The notes: generated by a model not told the origin, from the sequence alone. A stretch of DNA of 64,000 nucleotides from Deferribacter abyssi (GCF_049472655.1 NZ_JAQNCS010000004.1:1-64000), one strand, 5' to 3'. Positions 32,506-42,091 are shown, counted from the stretch's first letter. Numbers and translations: made by a program.

Positions 32506-33748
32506 TACCAAAATCCAAAACTATTTTAAAAGGGTTGATTCTTTCAACATATACTTTATATCCGTGCATTTCCATAATTTTTTTTACTATTGCTAATCCT
32601 AAACCACTACCTTTTGATCTAGTGGTATAAAATGGCTCAAAAATTTTATCTTTATCTATCTTGTTATCGTTGTAAACACTATTAATAATAGCAACTTTAT
32701 TATCTTTAACAACAATTTTTATTTCATCATTCTCTTTTGATGCATCTATTGCATTCAATATGAGATTCATCAAAACTTGAATCATTCTATCTTTATCACC
32801 ATTTATAATAAACGATTCTCCTTTTATAGAAATTCTTAATTTTTTATTATTTATATCGTATTTCAAAAGATTTGCTGTTTCATTAATTAGTTGCAAAACA
32901 TCTAAGTTGTTTTTTCTTAAAGATACTTCCCTTCCAAAGGTTAAAAAATCATTTACAAGATTATTTAATCTTTCCATTTCAGCTCTAATTTTTGATAATA
33001 TTTGTTTTTGATTAATATCTGTTTCTTTATCCAGAGTAAACTCTAACAAACCTTTCATTGAACTAAGAGGGTTTTTTATTTCGTGGGCTAATAAACTTGC
33101 AAATTTACCAAGCTCCGCATTCCTTTCAACCCTTTTCAGTTTATTGGTTAAAGCAGTATATAATTTAAACAACCTGTATGAATACAACAAAATTACAACT
33201 ATAAATAGATATAAAACAATCATTTGCAGTAAATCAGAAAACATTTTCTTTTTGAAATAATTATAACTACTTTTGTCAAGGAATAATTCTACATAAAACT
33301 GTTGATTAGTTCTTTTTTGCATGTGACGTACCATTCTCATCATGCCCATTCCAAGTAATTTTTCCACTTTTCTAACGATGATAATGTAATCTTCAGTTTC
33401 AATTACACTTTCGTATTCGGGGTAAACTTTTTTTACTTCAATATTTTTGTTTTTTCCATTAAATAGTATGTTTCCATTTATATCGTATATTATAAGATTA
33501 TAAATAGCTTCATTGGATAAAAATTCTTTGGAAAATTCTTGAAAGCATGTTGAACCAGCACGGTTATTCGAGAACAAAAACCTATTACTAACTTCAAAAG
33601 AGTAAGTAATGAATCTTCCAAGCTCAATTAAATTTTTTTTCATATATTTCAAGGAATTAAAAGAAGAAACCAAATGAAGTGTAAAAATAGATATACTTAT
33701 AATTATTCCTATAATAACAAGAATCTTAAATTTTTTTAAATATTCCAT
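32495..33748 (-). CDS. Sensor histidine kinase, partner of the NtrC-type regulator
   Basis: 417 residues. Membrane segments at about 9-29 and 172-190 bracket a periplasmic domain that contains a Met/His-rich stretch (GMGMMRMVRHMQKR, 133-146) and Cys68. The cytoplasmic part has the phospho-acceptor His222 (LLAHEIKNPLSS) and HATPase motifs (NLILNAIDAS, GSGLGLAIVKKIMEMHG). It belongs to the ZraS/HydH-like class. The Met/His cluster could bind a metal such as copper, but this is a guess. It overlaps the regulator gene, so both are made together. Confidence 0.9.
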   Translation of the reverse strand: MEYLKKFKILVIIGIIISISIFTLHLVSSFNSLKYMKKNLIELGRFITYSFEVSNRFLFSNNRAGSTCFQEFSKEFLSNEAIYNLIIYDINGNILFNGKNKNIEVKKVYPEYESVIETEDYIIIVRKVEKLLGMGMMRMVRHMQKRTNQQFYVELFLDKSSYNYFKKKMFSDLLQMIVLYLFIVVILLYSYRLFKLYTALTNKLKRVERNAELGKFASLLAHEIKNPLSSMKGLLEFTLDKETDINQKQILSKIRAEMERLNNLVNDFLTFGREVSLRKNNLDVLQLINETANLLKYDINNKKLRISIKGESFIINGDKDRMIQVLMNLILNAIDASKENDEIKIVVKDNKVAIINSVYNDNKIDKDKIFEPFYTTRSKGSGLGLAIVKKIMEMHGYKVYVERINPFKIVLDFGNGK

Positions 33749-33801
33749 ATATCATCATCTTAATAATGTTTTTTATAAAATATACCAAAGAATATATCCT
33801 G

Positions 33802-34905
33802 TCATTTTTTAAGAAATCTTCTAAATTTATCCCATAACGATTTATCTTCTTTCATATAGCCATTTCCCGATAGTTTTTTAAATTCATTTATCAATTTTCT
33901 TTCCTCTTTACTAAGCTTCTTTGGCAATATTACTCGTATATTAACAAACATATTACCTACACCATAACCTTTTACTTCAGGTACACCGTATCCTTTTAAA
34001 ATAATTTGATCTCCTGGTTGTGTTCCAGGTTTAATATCCAAAGTTTTTTCCCCTTTTAATGTTGGGATTGAAACAGTAGTACCTAAAATAGCATCAGTAA
34101 AAGGTATAGGCAACTCTAGATAAATATCGTTCCCTTTTCTTTTGAAATATTTGTGAGACTTAACCCTGATGTTTACGAACAAATCTCCTGGTGGCCCGCC
34201 ATATCTACCAGAATTTCCTTCGCCGGAAACCCTTAACGTCATACCAGCATCAATACCAGGGGGGATTTTCAATTCAATTGTCTTTTTATTATATTTAAAA
34301 CCACGACCACGACATTCTTTACAGGTTTCTCTTATAACTTGACCGCTTCCGTGACACGTTGGACAACTAGTTGATACAGTAAAAAAACCTTGTCTTTGGA
34401 TAAACTGACCTTTTCCATGACAAGTAGGGCATGTTTGTTTACCGCCTGGCTCCGCACCTGAACCGTCACACCTAGAGCAAAGCTCTTCTTTTTCCACTGT
34501 TATTTTTTTTGAGACCCCAAAAACAGCCTCTTCAAACTCTATTTCAACATCAGTTTCTATGTCACTACCTCTGGTTGGGCGCTCTCTTCTTTTTCCTCCT
34601 CTATTAAAACCGAAGAAACCTTCAAAAATATCATCAAAAAAATCATCAAAAATTGTAGATGAAAAGTCCTGAGATCCTCCATTATCATCAAAAACTCGTC
34701 CAAATTGGTCATATTGAGCTCTTTTTTGCGGATCTACTAAAACTTGATAAGCTTCTGTTATTTCTCTAAACTTTTCTTCAGCTTCTTTGTCCCCTGGATT
34801 TCTATCGGGATGATATTTCAATGCAAGTTTTCTATAAGCTTTTTTTATTTCTATTTCTGTTGCATTTCTGTTAACACCTAAAATTTCATAATAATCCTTA
34901 GCCAA
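33802..34905 (-). CDS. dnaJ: Chaperone protein DnaJ
   Basis: 367 residues, class A Hsp40. J domain (3-68, with HPD in YHPDRNPGD), a Gly/Phe/acidic linker (about 75-115), four CxxCxGxG zinc motifs (CSRCDGSG, CPTCHGKG, CPTCHGSG, CKECRGRG; about 140-210) and the C-terminal substrate domains. It stimulates DnaK ATPase and hands over clients. It lies 299 bases after dnaK behind a terminator, so it is probably also transcribed from its own promoter. Confidence 0.97.
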   Translation of the reverse strand: MAKDYYEILGVNRNATEIEIKKAYRKLALKYHPDRNPGDKEAEEKFREITEAYQVLVDPQKRAQYDQFGRVFDDNGGSQDFSSTIFDDFFDDIFEGFFGFNRGGKRRERPTRGSDIETDVEIEFEEAVFGVSKKITVEKEELCSRCDGSGAEPGGKQTCPTCHGKGQFIQRQGFFTVSTSCPTCHGSGQVIRETCKECRGRGFKYNKKTIELKIPPGIDAGMTLRVSGEGNSGRYGGPPGDLFVNIRVKSHKYFKRKGNDIYLELPIPFTDAILGTTVSIPTLKGEKTLDIKPGTQPGDQIILKGYGVPEVKGYGVGNMFVNIRVILPKKLSKEERKLINEFKKLSGNGYMKEDKSLWDKFRRFLKK

Positions 34906-35132
34906 TCTTAACCTCCATAAGTTTAAAAAAGATATTTACATTGTAAAAATCATTGTAGGTTATAAAGATTATCATACTGTTGAAGTAAAGTAAAACTCCT
35001 TTCTTGAAAATTTTCATTTTCTTGTAACCAAAAAGTTTTATTAGAAATAAAATGTATCTTGTGGAGTTTTATGTTAAAAATTTTATTGTTATCACTTACT
35101 CTTTCCATTTAGTTCATAATATTAAAAATAAT

Positions 35133-35168
35133 GAGCAGTTAGCCATAATATGGCCAACTGCTCTTTTT
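35133..35168 (-). terminator. Terminator after dnaK
   Basis: GAGCAGTT at 35133-35140 pairs with AACTGCTC at 35156-35163, with an inner GCCAT/ATGGC extension, giving a long stem. On the minus strand it is followed by ATTATTTTT; on the plus strand by TTTTTA. It could work in both directions. The remainder of 34906-35204 is AT-rich and gene-free. Confidence 0.8.
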
Positions 35169-35204
35169 ATGTTAATAGTTTTTTTTAGTTATCATCATTA
35201 TGAA

Positions 35205-37154
35205 CTATTTGTTATCTTCTTTCACTTCTTCATAATCAGCATCCACTACATCTTCCTGTTTTGTTTCCTGAGAGTTGTTGTTAGCTTCGGTACTCCCTTC
35301 TCCAGTATTTGATCCTGTACCAGCATCAGCTCCTGAAGTACTTGCAGTAGCCTTATAAATTGCTTCAGCAAGTTTATGAGATACCGATGTCAGTTTATCG
35401 ATAGCTGCTTTTATAGCGGTAGCATCTTCCCCAGCATGAACTTTTTTCAACTCATCAAGAGCCTTCTCAATTTCTTCCTTTGTAGCAGCATCAACTTTAT
35501 CACCATGTTCTTTAAGAGATTTTTCTGTAGAGTAAATAAGCGTATCGGCTTGGTTTTTAAGTTCAACAAGTTCTCTTTTCTTTTTATCTTCTTCAGCGTG
35601 CAGTTCAGCTTCTTTAACCATTTTTTCAATTTCTTCTTCAGTTAATCCACTGCTTGGAGTAATTCTGATAGACTGTTCTTTACCTGTACCAAGGTCTTTT
35701 GCAGATACACTCAATATACCATTTGCATCAATATCAAATGTTACCTCAATCTGAGGTACTCCCCTTGGAGCAGGAGGAATACCAACTAGCTCAAATCTAC
35801 CAATTGACTTGTTATCTTTTGCTAATTCACGCTCTCCTTGCAATACGTGTATTGTAACTGATGTTTGATTATCAGCTGCGGTTGTAAATATCTGACTTTT
35901 CTTTGTTGGAATTGTTGTGTTTCTAGGAATAATTTTTGTCATCACCCCACCAAGTGTTTCGATACCCAGCGAAAGTGGCGTAACATCCAACAATAACACA
36001 TCTTTTATGTCACCTTTTAATACAGCACCTTGAATCGCTGCTCCAATAGCTACAACCTCATCAGGGTTGATCCCTTTGTGTGGTTCTTTACCAAAAAATT
36101 CTTTTACCTTTTGTTGAACAAGAGGCATTCTTGTCATACCACCAACAAGAATAACTTCATCAATATCTGATGGGGTTAATCCTGCATCTTCTAATGCTTT
36201 TTTACAGGGCTCAAGTGTTCTTTCAACTAAATCCATTACCAATTGTTCAAGTTTAGCTCTAGTAAGTTTTTTAATCAAATGTTTTGGTCCAGAAGCATCT
36301 GCAGTAATGAAAGGTAAATTTATTTCCGTTTCAAGAGCAGTGGATAGCTCATGTTTTGCCTTTTCTGCTGCTTCCTTCAATCTTTGAAGAGCCATTTTAT
36401 CTTGGGATAGATCGATACCTGTCTCTTTTTTAAATTCATCTATTAACCACTCTACTATCCTGTTATCAAAATCGTCTCCACCAAGAAAAGTATCACCATT
36501 CGTAGCTTTTACTTCAAATACACCATCTCCTAATTCAAGTATAGAGATATCAAATGTCCCACCACCAAGGTCGTATACAGCTATTTTTTCATCTTTCTTT
36601 TTATCCAGTCCATAGGCAAGAGCAGCTGCAGTTGGTTCATTTATAATCCTTAAAACATTTAATCCAGCAATCTTACCAGCATCTTTTGTAGCCTGACGCT
36701 GAGCATCATTAAAATAAGCAGGTACTGTAATAACAGCATCAGTTACTTCTTCTCCTAGGTAATCTTCAGCAGTTTTTTTCAGCTTTTGTAATACCATTGC
36801 AGAAATTTCTGGTGGTGCATATTTTTTACCTTTTACTTCAACCCATGCATCCTGATTGTCAGATGGTACTATTTTGTAAGGTAAAATTCTTTTAGCTTTT
36901 TCTACTTGAGGGTCATCAATTTTTCTACCAATTAATCTTTTTACTGAAAAAATTGTGTTTTCTGGGTTTGTGACAGCCTGTCTTTTTGCAAGTAACCCTA
37001 CAAGTCTTTCTCCACTTTCAGTAAAGGCCACAACAGAAGGAGTTGTTGTCATACCTTCTGCATTAACGATTACTTTAGGCTGTCCCCCTTCCATTATAGC
37101 CACAACAGAGTTTGTTGTACCAAGGTCAATACCTATTACTTTTCCTTTACTCAT
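35205..37154 (-). CDS. dnaK: Chaperone protein DnaK (Hsp70)
   Basis: 649 residues from ATG 37154, chosen because AAGGAGG lies 7 bases upstream. Nucleotide domain: GIDLGTTNSVVA, VITVPAYFNDAQRQATKDAG, VYDLGGGTFDISIL and ILVGGMTRMPLVQ. Substrate domain: DVTPLSLGIETLGGVMTKII. The lid ends in a Gly/Asn/Thr-rich, then acidic tail (EDVVDADYEEVKEDNK). ATP-driven folding cycle with DnaJ and GrpE. It overlaps grpE by 8 bases and lies in the HrcA-controlled operon. Confidence 0.99.
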   Translation of the reverse strand: MSKGKVIGIDLGTTNSVVAIMEGGQPKVIVNAEGMTTTPSVVAFTESGERLVGLLAKRQAVTNPENTIFSVKRLIGRKIDDPQVEKAKRILPYKIVPSDNQDAWVEVKGKKYAPPEISAMVLQKLKKTAEDYLGEEVTDAVITVPAYFNDAQRQATKDAGKIAGLNVLRIINEPTAAALAYGLDKKKDEKIAVYDLGGGTFDISILELGDGVFEVKATNGDTFLGGDDFDNRIVEWLIDEFKKETGIDLSQDKMALQRLKEAAEKAKHELSTALETEINLPFITADASGPKHLIKKLTRAKLEQLVMDLVERTLEPCKKALEDAGLTPSDIDEVILVGGMTRMPLVQQKVKEFFGKEPHKGINPDEVVAIGAAIQGAVLKGDIKDVLLLDVTPLSLGIETLGGVMTKIIPRNTTIPTKKSQIFTTAADNQTSVTIHVLQGERELAKDNKSIGRFELVGIPPAPRGVPQIEVTFDIDANGILSVSAKDLGTGKEQSIRITPSSGLTEEEIEKMVKEAELHAEEDKKKRELVELKNQADTLIYSTEKSLKEHGDKVDAATKEEIEKALDELKKVHAGEDATAIKAAIDKLTSVSHKLAEAIYKATASTSGADAGTGSNTGEGSTEANNNSQETKQEDVVDADYEEVKEDNK

Positions 37155-37788
37155 CTTTATCCTCCTTATCATTATTATTATTTTCTTCTTTTTTATTAAC
37201 AGAAACCTTAGATGGCCTTATTACTCTACCATTGAGAGTATAACCTTTTTGCAAAATCTGAGTAACTTTGTTGTTTTCAAAATCATCTTTATAATCTAAC
37301 ATTAAAGCTTCATGGAAGTTGGGATCAAAATCATCTCCAATGTTTAATTCTATTTCCTGCAAACCAAATTTAGCAAGAATATCTTTCATCTGCTTTAAAG
37401 TCAGATCCACACCTTGCTTTAATGACTCTACAGGAGAATCAGGTTTAATATGGTCAAGAGCCATTTCTAAATGATCTATCACAGGTAACAAACTTTCAAG
37501 CAGAACCTGGTTAGCATATTTAAGTTTTTCTTCTGTTTCCCTCAAAAGTCTTTTTCTGAAATTATCCAATTCTGCAGACAATCTTAAAATAGTCTCTTCT
37601 TTTTCCTGTAGCTGTTTTTTTAATTCTTTATTTTCATTTTCTAATTTTTTTATAATATCATCTCCTTGTGTTTCTACTTTCTTATGCTCATTTTCTTCTT
37701 TTTTATTTTTCTGAGTATTTTTTTTGTTTCTTTTTTCTACTTCTTCTACAATGTCTTTTTCTTTATTAACTTTTATTTTTTTACTCAT
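37147..37788 (-). CDS. grpE: Nucleotide exchange factor GrpE
   Basis: 213 residues. A charged, Lys/Glu-rich N-terminus (1-50), a long coiled coil (KKLENENKELKKQLQEKEET), the GrpE core LRLSAELDNFRKRLLRETEE and LLPVIDHLEMALDH, and a C-terminal beta domain (DPNFHEALM, TQILQKGYTLNGRVIRPSKV). It releases ADP from DnaK and acts as a heat sensor. It overlaps hrcA and dnaK by 8 bases each, so translation is coupled. Confidence 0.97.
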   Translation of the reverse strand: MSKKIKVNKEKDIVEEVEKRNKKNTQKNKKEENEHKKVETQGDDIIKKLENENKELKKQLQEKEETILRLSAELDNFRKRLLRETEEKLKYANQVLLESLLPVIDHLEMALDHIKPDSPVESLKQGVDLTLKQMKDILAKFGLQEIELNIGDDFDPNFHEALMLDYKDDFENNKVTQILQKGYTLNGRVIRPSKVSVNKKEENNNNDKEDKDE

Positions 37789-38821
37789 CTCTACCTCCTA
37801 ACCTTTCAATAACTTCACTCAACAAATTAGCTGTATAATCAACTACAGGAACAACATGAGGATACTTCATTCTTTTTGGACCTATAATACCTAGCGTTCC
37901 TAATATTTTATTCCCTTTAGAATAAGGCTTAACTACAAGACCAATATCATCAATACCTTTATCAATTTCAGAACCAATGAATATCTGTACACTATCAGCT
38001 TCTACGCATTTATTTATTATTTTGTAAATCAATGTTTTTTCTTCAAATGTTCTAAGAAACTCTTTGAGCTTATTAACATCATTAAATTCAGGCATATCCA
38101 ATATGTTACTTGTACCATCATAATAAAGCTCACCTTCTACCTCATCCATCTCAAAAATCTTGGGTAATAATTTTTGAAATGAGTCAATAAAATTATCAAA
38201 TAACCGCTTATCTTTTTCCAACTCTTTAAAAAGTCGCTCTTTAACTTCTACCAATGAGTAACCGCTAAAATGTTCATTTAAATAATTACTGATTTGAGTT
38301 AAAATATTATCAGGAATGTCTATATCTAAATTTAATATAACATTTTGCACAATACCCGTTTTTGTCACCAAAATTGCCAAAACATCATACTTATTAAGTT
38401 TCAAAAATTCTATATGCTTTAAATACAGCATATTTGATTTTGGAGTTACCACGAAACCTACAGAGTGAGTGAGTTTGCTAAGCTGTTTTGTGGCTTCTTT
38501 AAAAAGAGTCCTTAAGTTTGTAGCATTGAGTTTATCAGAAAGTTTTTTTATCTCTTCTGAATAAACTGGTGATATTGTAACAAACTTATCGATGTAATAT
38601 CTATATCCTAAATCTGTTGGTACACGCCCTGCAGATGTATGAGGCTGGTAAATGAACCCTTTTTCTTCCAAATCACTCATTATATTCCTAATAGAAGCAG
38701 GACTCAGCTTCAAAGGCCCCACTTTAGAAACAAAACGAGAGCCCACTGGTTCACTACTATTAATATATTCATCGACAATAATTTTTAATACCGTCTCTTC
38801 CCTTTCAGTAAGCTTTGCCAT
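37781..38821 (-). CDS. hrcA: Heat-inducible transcription repressor HrcA
   Basis: 346 residues from ATG 38821; an earlier in-frame start lies inside the CIRCE operator and is rejected. N-terminal winged helix LTEREETVLKIIVDEYINS, PVGSRFVSK and SPASIRNIMSDLEEKGFIYQPHTSAGRVPTDLGYRYYI, then GAF-like and dimerisation domains ending in IGPKRMKYPHVVPVVDYTA. It represses the operon through CIRCE and needs GroE for activity in known species. Confidence 0.97.
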   Translation of the reverse strand: MAKLTEREETVLKIIVDEYINSSEPVGSRFVSKVGPLKLSPASIRNIMSDLEEKGFIYQPHTSAGRVPTDLGYRYYIDKFVTISPVYSEEIKKLSDKLNATNLRTLFKEATKQLSKLTHSVGFVVTPKSNMLYLKHIEFLKLNKYDVLAILVTKTGIVQNVILNLDIDIPDNILTQISNYLNEHFSGYSLVEVKERLFKELEKDKRLFDNFIDSFQKLLPKIFEMDEVEGELYYDGTSNILDMPEFNDVNKLKEFLRTFEEKTLIYKIINKCVEADSVQIFIGSEIDKGIDDIGLVVKPYSKGNKILGTLGIIGPKRMKYPHVVPVVDYTANLLSEVIERLGGRDE

Positions 38822-38835
38822 TTCTTTCCTCTGCA

Positions 38836-38862
38836 TTAGCACTCTCTTTTATAGAGTGCTAG
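38836..38862 (-). promoter_or_regulatory. CIRCE operator
   Basis: TTAGCACTC-N9-GAGTGCTAG is the CIRCE inverted repeat with one mismatch from consensus. It sits between the promoter and the hrcA start codon, where HrcA binding blocks transcription. Confidence 0.97.
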
Positions 38863-38866
38863 TATT

Positions 38867-38894
38867 AATATAAAGTTGAGCCAATTTATGTCAA
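38867..38894 (-). promoter_or_regulatory. Promoter of hrcA-grpE-dnaK
   Basis: Minus strand TTGACA (38889-38894), 16-bp spacer, TATATT (38867-38872), immediately before CIRCE. A vegetative-type promoter, so heat control comes from HrcA and not from sigma-32. Confidence 0.88.
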
Positions 38895-38961
38895 GCAATT
38901 TTTTAATTTTTTTGTTTAGATTTAATAAAATTCAAAATAGCTGCCACTTGTTCAGCAAGAA

Positions 38962-39225
38962 CTAAGTTATATTTTTATTAATTTTATATAATTCGGCAAG
39001 AATTTCTGCTATAGCTTTATATAAATTTTCAGGTATCTCCTCATATAGATCTAAAGTAGCAAGCGCCTCTACAAGATCAGCATCCTCCTGAATAAATACA
39101 CCATGTTCTTTAGCCTTCTCAATAATTTTTTCTGCTATAACTCCCTGCCCTTTGGCTACAAGCTTAGGCGCTTTATCACTGTTTGGCTTATATTTTAGAG
39201 CAGCAGCTTTTTTAAATCTCTTCAT
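38962..39225 (-). CDS. FlhB C-terminal-domain-like small protein
   Basis: 87 residues resembling the cytoplasmic tail of the flagellar export switch FlhB: AAALKYKPNSDKAPKLVAKGQG, IIEKAKEHGVFIQEDADLVEAL and LDLYEEIPENLYKAIAEILA. The NPTH self-cleavage site of true FlhB is absent. Free-standing FlhB tails are known in many flagellates and some can partly replace the FlhB tail. No other flagellar gene is in the window. It overlaps the DUF72 gene by 14 bases. Confidence 0.85.
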   Translation of the reverse strand: MKRFKKAAALKYKPNSDKAPKLVAKGQGVIAEKIIEKAKEHGVFIQEDADLVEALATLDLYEEIPENLYKAIAEILAELYKINKNIT

Positions 39226-40006
39226 TTTCTTTTATTAACTGTACAAACTCTCCGGCATTTTTGCAGGCTGACGCATTTATTACATTACAAAAACTTACAA
39301 ACACCTTTTTACTTATTAATGAAAGAGTTTTTATATCATCAATAAATTCAGTCAACTCCTCTTTACTATATTTATAATCAAGATATTTATCTTCTGGGGT
39401 AAGCCACAATTTGCTACGTCCATACAACCTGTAATAAGTAAAATTATTCGAAGAAAACGGATAATAAGGTGCAAGTCCCTTAATTTTTGGCATATCAAGG
39501 ACTATGATACCTATTCTGTGCTCACGAAACAATTCTAAAAATCTGTCCTTGTACCATGTTCGATTTGGTAATTCAAAAAAGAGAGGGAAATCTTTAAATT
39601 CATTTGAAAGCCTTAATATATGCTCAAAATTTTCCTTTGAGGCAGAAAAAGAAAAATTGAAATCAGCAAACAAAGCTTCAAGTTTTCCTTTATCAATCAT
39701 AGGTTTTAAACCAGCATAAAAATCTTTTACATCCTGTTTATTATATCTACCCTTTAAAAACCTTTTATTTAATCTTACTGAAAAAGAAAGATTCTCCCCT
39801 CTATCCACAATGCTTTTAACAGTATTTTGATAAGGGATATTGTAGAATGTAAATGTTATTTCAAGCAGATTTAAATAATCTTTTTTCCCATAATATGAAA
39901 GCATATGAAAGTTAGAAATACTTTTAGGATAAAAACTCTCCTTCCAGTCATCGTACTTATAACCGCTTGTTCCAACTAAAACAGGTGTATCGTTTATTGT
40001 AATCAT
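39212..40006 (-). CDS. DUF72 family protein (YecE-like)
   Basis: 264 residues with a TIM-barrel DUF72 pattern: VLVGTSGYKYDDWKESFYP at the start, LEITFTFYNIP, FSVRLNKRFL, FFELPNRTWY and TYYRLYGRSKLW. Function is unknown; members are widespread and often near unrelated genes. It lies between a cupin gene and the FlhB-tail gene with 3-base and overlapping junctions, so the three share a transcript. Confidence 0.88.
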   Translation of the reverse strand: MITINDTPVLVGTSGYKYDDWKESFYPKSISNFHMLSYYGKKDYLNLLEITFTFYNIPYQNTVKSIVDRGENLSFSVRLNKRFLKGRYNKQDVKDFYAGLKPMIDKGKLEALFADFNFSFSASKENFEHILRLSNEFKDFPLFFELPNRTWYKDRFLELFREHRIGIIVLDMPKIKGLAPYYPFSSNNFTYYRLYGRSKLWLTPEDKYLDYKYSKEELTEFIDDIKTLSLISKKVFVSFCNVINASACKNAGEFVQLIKENEEI

Positions 40007-40009
40007 AGG

Positions 40010-40354
40010 CTACTCTATTATCACTGCTAAAAATGTTATTGGTTCATTTGTTTTATTTTCGATTGCGTGCCCCTCTCCCTTTGGAGTAATCAGCATATCT
40101 CCAGGACCTAATAAATCCTCATTTCCATTATCACTCACAACAGCCTTTCCATCAAGAATTAAATAAATCTCCATATCATTTTCATGCACATGATAACCAA
40201 CCTTTGAGTCTGGCTTTAATTCCACCACTGAAAACATTTTTATCTTACCGCTGTACTTTGTAGCAGCTTCATATGCAAAATTTATCAAACTTCCTCTACC
40301 ATCACGTGGTTTTACCATTTCTTTTGGCTCAATTTCACTCAATCTTACAATCAT
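40010..40354 (-). CDS. Small cupin-domain protein
   Basis: 114 residues, single cupin beta-barrel. First motif region GYHVHENDMEIYLILDGKAVVSD (His, His, Glu ligands) and second region GDMLITPKGEGHAIEN (His). It probably binds a divalent metal. Substrate unknown; such one-domain cupins act as isomerases, dioxygenases or storage proteins. First gene of a three-gene minus-strand unit; a GGAGG ribosome site precedes the ATG. Confidence 0.85.
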   Translation of the reverse strand: MIVRLSEIEPKEMVKPRDGRGSLINFAYEAATKYSGKIKMFSVVELKPDSKVGYHVHENDMEIYLILDGKAVVSDNGNEDLLGPGDMLITPKGEGHAIENKTNEPITFLAVIIE

Positions 40355-40558
40355 CCTTTACCTCCAAAAGTGACACCATATTTCTATATAAGTGACTTTG
40401 ACTATAATGAAAGTAATAAAAAAAGCAACCAAAAGCTTAACATGAGCTTGTGCAATGTTTTGACAAATTGGGTTAATATACTACCTGCACTTTTTATTTT
40501 AAATTACATAAAAATTTATTATAATTAGGATACAAGAGTGTATTAGCAGGAGTAAATT

Positions 40559-42091
40559 ATGAAAAAACTGCCCATTGGAATTTCAACTTTACGTAAAATA
40601 AAGGAAAATAACTGCGTTTATATTGATAAAACAAAAATTGCATTAAAATTGATTGAAAATGGCTCATACTATTTTCTTTCTCGCCCAAGGAGGTTTGGTA
40701 AAACTTTATTCCTTGATACATTAAAAGAAATTTTCTCAGGTAACAAAGAGCTTTTCAGAGGGCTTTATATTTATGATAAATACGACTTCAAAAAGTATCC
40801 TGTAATTCACATATCTTTTGGAAGTGGTGGAATAAAAGATGCAACTACGTTAAATAGCAGAATCAAAGAAATATTAGAGGAAAATTGTCTTTTGCTATCG
40901 ATCAATATGCCAACGAGTGAAACAATTGGCGGGTTGTTTAAAAAAGTTATTTTACAAGCAATGAAACGACATGGTGAACGAGTAGTAATTTTAATTGATG
41001 AGTATGACAAACCAATTTTAGATAACATTGAAGATAGCAAGAGAGCAAAAGAGATAAGAGAAGAATTAAAAAACTTTTACTCTGTGATAAAGGACAGTGA
41101 TCCATATATTGAGTTTGTATTTATCACAGGAGTAAGTAAGTTTTCCAAAGTAAGTTTATTTTCTGGGCTAAATAATTTGAATGATATTACAATAGATAAA
41201 AAATATGCCACAATTTGCGGATATACGCAGAAAGATCTGGTAACAGAATTTGCAGAGCATTTGAAAGGGCAAGATTTTGAGAAAATAAAAAAGTGGTACA
41301 ACGGTTATCGCTGGCTTGGTGAGTCTGTATATAATCCCTTTGATATACTTTTATTTATCTCAAAAGGATGTGAATTCGGCAATTATTGGTTTTCCACGGC
41401 TACCCCCACATTTCTACTAAAGATGATAGAGAAAAACCGTTATCATTTGCCAAATTTAGAGCGAGCAGTGAAGGATTATCGTATGCTTGACAGCTTTGAT
41501 GTGGATAACATCGATGTTGAAGTACTAATGTGGCAGACAGGGTATTTGACAATTGCAAAAGAAGAAAAAACAGTTAGAGGAATGTTTTACTATCTTGATA
41601 TACCTAATTATGAAGTTGAGCTTTCCCTTTTTGGAAGCATTGCTGATTATATTACAAAATCATATAATTCCGCAATTATTAGTAATAATCTTTATCTCTC
41701 ACTTTTAAATAAAAATTTAGATATGTTTATGCAAGAGCTAAAATCATTATATGCATCTATTCCTTACAATAATTTCACAGGTGAGAAGCTTTATGAGTAT
41801 GAAGGTTATTATGTGAGTGTATTTTACGCTTACATGAAAGCGCTGGGAGTGGATTTAATAGCAGAAAATGTGACAAACAAGGGTAGAATTGATATCACAT
41901 TAAAATTCGATGACGTAATTTACATTATTGAGTTTAAAGAAGATGGCAAAGGCGCACTCGAGCAAATAAAAGAGAAAAAATATTATGAAAAATACCTATC
42001 AGAAAGAAAAGAGATTTATCTCATAGGCATTGAGTTTTATAAACAAAAGCGAAATATCAATAATATATCAATAGAAGTGATAGAGCATTAA
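40559..42091 (+). CDS. AAA-ATPase-like / PD-(D/E)XK nuclease-like family protein
   Basis: 510 residues. The N-terminal AAA-ATPase-like domain (PF09820 type) has P-loop-like RPRRFGKT (42-49) and Walker B-like ILIDEYDKPI (144-153), plus VFITGVSKFSKVSLFSGLNNL. The C-terminal domain of PDDEXK_9 type has RID (443-445) and EFK (458-460), the spaced acidic-lysine core of PD-(D/E)XK nucleases. Copies are multiplied in many anaerobe genomes and usually stand alone, as here. Function is unproven; a role in DNA or mobile-element biology is possible. It converges on the ABC gene with a 4-base overlap. Confidence 0.85.
   Translation: MKKLPIGISTLRKIKENNCVYIDKTKIALKLIENGSYYFLSRPRRFGKTLFLDTLKEIFSGNKELFRGLYIYDKYDFKKYPVIHISFGSGGIKDATTLNSRIKEILEENCLLLSINMPTSETIGGLFKKVILQAMKRHGERVVILIDEYDKPILDNIEDSKRAKEIREELKNFYSVIKDSDPYIEFVFITGVSKFSKVSLFSGLNNLNDITIDKKYATICGYTQKDLVTEFAEHLKGQDFEKIKKWYNGYRWLGESVYNPFDILLFISKGCEFGNYWFSTATPTFLLKMIEKNRYHLPNLERAVKDYRMLDSFDVDNIDVEVLMWQTGYLTIAKEEKTVRGMFYYLDIPNYEVELSLFGSIADYITKSYNSAIISNNLYLSLLNKNLDMFMQELKSLYASIPYNNFTGEKLYEYEGYYVSVFYAYMKALGVDLIAENVTNKGRIDITLKFDDVIYIIEFKEDGKGALEQIKEKKYYEKYLSERKEIYLIGIEFYKQKRNINNISIEVIEH

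Noticed and set aside
34906..35132. A small gene between dnaK and dnaJ
   Set aside because: Open frames here are short, AT-rich and without ribosome sites; the interval contains a terminator and spacer only.
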